A model generated the notes under the pieces. It worked only from the letters and a program-made list of their open reading frames with translations. It was not told the DNA's origin and did not search any database. This document shows, in pieces, positions 60,632 through 64,000 of a stretch of DNA of 64,000 nucleotides; position 1 is the stretch's first letter; each line of letters starts with the position of its first letter. The stretch is from Paenibacillus_AQ nitricinens. GTDB lineage: Bacteria > Bacillota > Bacilli > Paenibacillales > Paenibacillaceae. The stretch lies in assembly GCF_052056485.1 (NCBI RefSeq), contig NZ_CP183948.1, positions 3,348,001 to 3,412,000 on the forward strand, given 5' to 3'. The position numbers were made by a program, and so were the translations under genes.

Positions 60632-63079
60632 ATGGCAGCAAAAGAATGGGGAGACTGGAACGCGCGATGGATCTGGCCTTTGGACGAGGAAGGAACTGAA
60701 AGTTGGGAGCAGCAACACGAGCGGGTGTATTTTCGCAAAATGTTTGAGCTGCCAGCTGGAGCGGGGAGGGCCTACAGTCTGAATTTGGCCATTACAGCTG
60801 ACAGCCGCTACAGACTCTTTGTTAACGGGCAGCGTTTATGGGCCGGTCCTTGCAAGGGTCATGGTCATGTACACTATTATGAGGAGTTCCATTTGAATGA
60901 CGTTTTGCAACCAGGTATAAATGTGATTGCTGTTATGGTAGTTCATTATGCTGGGACTTCGCCATTTGAATTGGGTGAAGACGGTCCTCTATCGATTTGG
61001 CGCTCGCAAAAAGGCGGCTTGCTTGTAGAAGCGGATGTTATGAACAATGGGCAGCTTGTGCAGGAACTCAATACGGATACCTCATGGAAAAGCATTAGGG
61101 ACCACAGCTACCGGCTTCAGCCGTTTCCGATTATGCGCTGGATGGGCGGATTGGAAGAGGTGGAGGGGGACATGTCGCTGCTGAATTGGATTCTGCCGGA
61201 ATATGACGACAGCGCCTGGCTAGCCGCAGGGATTGTACAGCCGGTGCGGGATGATTATGGTCAATTAACCCCCTGGCAATTGGCGGAGCGACCGATTCCG
61301 CTGCTGTATGAGCGCGATCAGCTCTTCCTGAAGCTGATGCGCAGCAGCAGTGGTGAAGGGGAAGCCCTTTTTGAAAACGGGCATAGTCTGGAGCTGCGGA
61401 ATGAAGCTGGTGGAGCTTCGCGGCCATTAGCAGGAATACACGTGGAAGCGTGGCAGCAACTCTGGCTGGAGCTGGATGCAGGAGAGCTAATCACAGCTTA
61501 TCCGCAGCTTAAGCTTCTTGGGGGGAAAGGTAGCCGAATCACCCTGCTGTACGCCGAGTGCTACGAAGAAGAGACTGGAGATGACGAGATCCGTCGCAAA
61601 TCCATCCGTGATGATATGCAGGAGAATGTGTTAAGAGGAGGATATGACTGCTATCATCCTGCCGGTTATGGCACCTCGGTGCAGATGGAAAGCTATGAGC
61701 CATTCTGGTTTCGTACCTTCCGGTATATCCGGCTGGAGGTGAATACTGGAGCCGAACCTTTGACGATATCCGGCTTCAGTTATCGGGAGACCGGCTATCC
61801 TTTGCTGCCGGAAGGAAGCTTTCATTGCAACGATGAACGATATAACCAGCTCTGGGAGCTGAGTGTCCGAACACTTCAACGCTGCATGCATGAGACCTAC
61901 GAGGATACGCCGTATTATGAACAGTTGCAATATACCATGGATACCAAACTGATGATGGAATTTACGTACCTGTTATCAGGAGACGACCGATTGGCACGGA
62001 GGGCAATGGAAGATTACAGGGCTTCGCAGCTGCCAAATGGCATGTTGCAAAGCCGCTACCCCTCCGTGCTGCCACAGGTCATCCCCTCCTTCTCTTTATA
62101 TTGGATCGGGATGATTCATGACCACTACAGATCCTTTGGAGATCTGGCACTGGTAAATCGGTACCGACTGCCACTGTTATCCGTATTGGACTGGTTCGAT
62201 CAGCGACTGACACCGCAAGGTCTGGTGGACAGAACGCCTCGCCAATATTGGAATTATTTTGACTGGGTAGAAGAATGGCCACTTGGTGCACCAGACTGTA
62301 CGGATGATACACCAGCGACCATGCTTAGTTTGATGTATGCAGCCGCGCTGGAGCAAGCGGCTGAATTGCTTGCAGCCAGCGGCTGGACACAGATTGCTGG
62401 TGAACTACGTCAGCGAAAAGCCGCAGTCAACGCTGCAGTGCTGGATTGTTGTCGCCAAACGAACAGCCTGATGTTCCGCGACAGCCCGGCGGCAACAGCG
62501 GAAACACAGCTGAGCCAGCATACGCAGGTCTGGGCGATTTTAGCTGACACGGTGGACGCTGTAGAGGGTGCAGCACTACTAGAGATTACAATGGCTGACA
62601 CATCACTGGCTAAACTTTCGCTGCCGATGAGCTATTATCTTTTTCGCGCGTTGGAACATTGCGGATTGTATGACCGCTCCTTCAGACTATGGGCTCGTTG
62701 GATGAAACAGCTGGATTTGAACCTCACTACACTCCCGGAAATGGACTCTGTTGGAACCAGAAGTGACTGTCACGCCTGGAGCGCTCTCCCGATCACTGAG
62801 TTCACAAGAGGGATATTGGGTGTCCGGCAAGGGATAGAGGGAATAACCGTAAAGCCACATTGCGGCGATCTGCAACAGGCCAGTGGAATCGTAAGCACAA
62901 GTCTGGGTCCAATACATGTAAAATGGGAAATCCATTCAGAAGCGGGACATAAAAGCTTCCATTTTGAAGCTAACTGGCCAGCCGGTTCGGCGATTACAAT
63001 TATCTTGCCTAATCATGAAGTGCTGCTGACAGATGCAGGTTCTTTTTATAAGGCGATCGATATTAGTCACTTTAGCTGA
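60632..63079 (+). CDS. GH78 alpha-L-rhamnosidase-like protein
   Basis: AAAGGAGAGG 9 bases upstream supports the ATG at 60632. The 815-residue protein has N-terminal beta domains (ARWIWPLDEE, VYFRKMFELPAGAG, YRLFVNGQRLWAGPCKGH) and an alpha/alpha-barrel from about residue 400 with MHETYEDTPYYEQLQYTMDT, RQYWNYFDWVEEWPLG and LPEMDSVGTRSDCHAWSALP. These match GH78 family landmarks; the acidic EDTPYYEQ and DWVEEW stretches hold the likely catalytic residues. The final 90 residues are a beta-sandwich (IEGITVKPHCGDLQQASGIV). No signal peptide, so it acts on imported rhamnosides. It gives the best hint that the glycan contains L-rhamnose. Confidence 0.9.
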   Translation: MAAKEWGDWNARWIWPLDEEGTESWEQQHERVYFRKMFELPAGAGRAYSLNLAITADSRYRLFVNGQRLWAGPCKGHGHVHYYEEFHLNDVLQPGINVIAVMVVHYAGTSPFELGEDGPLSIWRSQKGGLLVEADVMNNGQLVQELNTDTSWKSIRDHSYRLQPFPIMRWMGGLEEVEGDMSLLNWILPEYDDSAWLAAGIVQPVRDDYGQLTPWQLAERPIPLLYERDQLFLKLMRSSSGEGEALFENGHSLELRNEAGGASRPLAGIHVEAWQQLWLELDAGELITAYPQLKLLGGKGSRITLLYAECYEEETGDDEIRRKSIRDDMQENVLRGGYDCYHPAGYGTSVQMESYEPFWFRTFRYIRLEVNTGAEPLTISGFSYRETGYPLLPEGSFHCNDERYNQLWELSVRTLQRCMHETYEDTPYYEQLQYTMDTKLMMEFTYLLSGDDRLARRAMEDYRASQLPNGMLQSRYPSVLPQVIPSFSLYWIGMIHDHYRSFGDLALVNRYRLPLLSVLDWFDQRLTPQGLVDRTPRQYWNYFDWVEEWPLGAPDCTDDTPATMLSLMYAAALEQAAELLAASGWTQIAGELRQRKAAVNAAVLDCCRQTNSLMFRDSPAATAETQLSQHTQVWAILADTVDAVEGAALLEITMADTSLAKLSLPMSYYLFRALEHCGLYDRSFRLWARWMKQLDLNLTTLPEMDSVGTRSDCHAWSALPITEFTRGILGVRQGIEGITVKPHCGDLQQASGIVSTSLGPIHVKWEIHSEAGHKSFHFEANWPAGSAITIILPNHEVLLTDAGSFYKAIDISHFS

Positions 63080-63143
63080 TAGTCTGATTTCAATTGAGCT
63101 TCGTTTTCGTTGATTCATACACCAGAGGGGGATGGGGAGTTAT

Positions 63144-64000
63144 ATGTTCAGATCATTCGGCCGCAACATCCGCCTTGTCCTGGTGCTGTTTATTACCGTT
63201 TACATTGCCGCTTCGAGTTTCATTTTGTACCGTACTATGGAGCATAGAAGTTTGGATATGTTGCGGCAGTTGTCCGTTCAATACACTGGCCAGCAGCATA
63301 AGAACACTCTTTTGTTCATGAACTGGCTAGAGGAGACCTCCAAGCTTATCTCCAACAATCAGGTGGTACAGAATGCGTTGAAAAAACCAGCGTACGACGG
63401 AGCGATTTCTCCGATACTTGAGGGCATTCGCTCCTCTAGCAGTGACATTCTCGGTATTTATATTTGGGGTGAAGCAGGGGGGACGTACTCCTCGAGCAAT
63501 GTATCCGGGCTTCTCCCCTTTGCAGAGATCAAGAAAGTTCCGGTGATGGAACAATTTCTGGATAATCGGGAACAGGCTTTGCGCTGGACGGTGCTGAACC
63601 GGGAACATCTGATGAATGCGCCTTCTGATCTGCGCGACCGCCTGCTACTTGAAGTGAAAATTCAGGATGCGGAGGGGCAAGTTTTAGGTCTGCTCTCGCT
63701 CGAAGTTGAGATTGACAAGCTGTACAGCTTCTACCTGTCAGGCAAGAATACGATCTACGGCGAGAATGAAGTTTATCTGCTGACAAGTAACGGAAAGCTA
63801 CTGAATGCGGCGGATGTGCCCATGAAGCGACTGCAAGAAGTTAGAACAGCGCTGGCCACACCGAAAATGAATCATCCGGCTAAGCCGGAAGGTCAAGAAG
63901 GTATCGCCAGTAGTGATGCAGATCTACTTGAGCGTGAAACGGCCGACGGCTTGATTTTGCTCTATCCGCTGCCCGAATCGGACGAGCGGATTGTCACCTA
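63144..64000 (+). CDS. YesM-type sensor histidine kinase, 3' part cut by window edge
   Basis: GGGGAG precedes the ATG at 63144, which is open to the right edge (285 codons). The protein starts with a short cytosolic tail and a membrane helix (LVLVLFITVYIAASSFILY), then an extracellular dCache-like sensor: EHRSLDMLRQLSVQYTGQQH, TVLNREHLMNAPSDL, IQDAEGQVLGLLSLEVEIDKLYSFY. The second membrane helix, HAMP and kinase domains lie outside the window. This layout and position next to a CUT1 importer are typical of two-component systems that sense sugar or glycan outside the cell. The response regulator is expected directly after. Confidence 0.85.
   Translation, partial: MFRSFGRNIRLVLVLFITVYIAASSFILYRTMEHRSLDMLRQLSVQYTGQQHKNTLLFMNWLEETSKLISNNQVVQNALKKPAYDGAISPILEGIRSSSSDILGIYIWGEAGGTYSSSNVSGLLPFAEIKKVPVMEQFLDNREQALRWTVLNREHLMNAPSDLRDRLLLEVKIQDAEGQVLGLLSLEVEIDKLYSFYLSGKNTIYGENEVYLLTSNGKLLNAADVPMKRLQEVRTALATPKMNHPAKPEGQEGIASSDADLLERETADGLILLYPLPESDERIVT

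Noticed and set aside
1..64000. CRISPR arrays, tRNA, rRNA, insertion sequences or prophage
   Set aside because: Reading both strands I found no repeat-spacer array, no cloverleaf or rRNA landmark, and no transposase, integrase or phage protein.

Overview
The window reads as a chromosomal segment of a Gram-positive, spore-former-type Firmicute, most likely Paenibacillus or a close relative. This rests on strong AGGAGG ribosome binding sites, frequent TTG and GTG starts, lipoprotein-type binding proteins, many AraC-family regulators, stalk-domain (copper amine oxidase N-terminal-like) secreted proteins, and a YesM-type sensor kinase next to a CUT1 sugar importer. I see no rRNA, tRNA, CRISPR array, transposase or phage gene. 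Both edges cut through sensor kinase genes.

Layout. 1-2899 (-) is a truncated 7TM-DISM hybrid histidine kinase. 3.1-8.9 kb holds small stress and housekeeping-type units: an APH-like phosphotransferase, a VOC protein, a double-MerR regulator divergent from an alpha/beta hydrolase, an ECF sigma/membrane anti-sigma pair, and an ArsR/SRPBCC pair under a promoter carrying two operator-like palindromes. 9.0-12.2 kb encodes a large, unusual UvrA paralogue, followed by a VanZ-like membrane protein with a palindromic control site. 13.3-17.5 kb is a glycerol module: a PocR/AraC regulator divergent from gldA-dhaKL, converting glycerol to dihydroxyacetone and then to DHAP. 17.6-19.9 kb is an iron-siderophore module with two Fur boxes: an AraC activator preceded by a coupled 19-codon leader ORF, and an orphan binding lipoprotein. 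GDPD, stalk-domain, and AraC/Gfo-Idh-MocA/two TIM-barrel isomerase genes follow, then a large lipoprotein with a duplicated domain.

28.5-39.9 kb resembles the Bacillus subtilis ytlI/ytmI-tcy-ytm-ytn locus for cystine and S-alkylcysteine uptake and salvage: LysR activator, N-acetyltransferase, ABC importer (one binding protein, two permeases, ATPase), two flavin monooxygenases, two M20 deacylases, plus an N-methyl-amino-acid-oxidase-like flavoenzyme and a DinB-like protein. Both promoters of this locus share a CTATAGGAA element just after the -10. The operon ends in a 25-bp-stem bidirectional terminator.

40-45.8 kb holds a stalk-domain protein, a luciferase-like monooxygenase/FMN reductase pair behind a palindromic operator, and an AraC regulator divergent from ThuA and Gfo/Idh/MocA genes.

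45.9-64 kb is a glycan-utilisation locus: an AraC regulator fused to a GH39 domain that has lost its acid/base glutamate, two GH2 enzymes, a serine hydrolase, CUT1 permeases and binding protein (no ATPase in view), a GH78 alpha-L-rhamnosidase and a YesM-type sensor kinase. Two transcription units in this locus share a gapless ~60-bp promoter module. The likely substrate is a rhamnose-containing heteroglycan, but its identity is not shown by the sequence.
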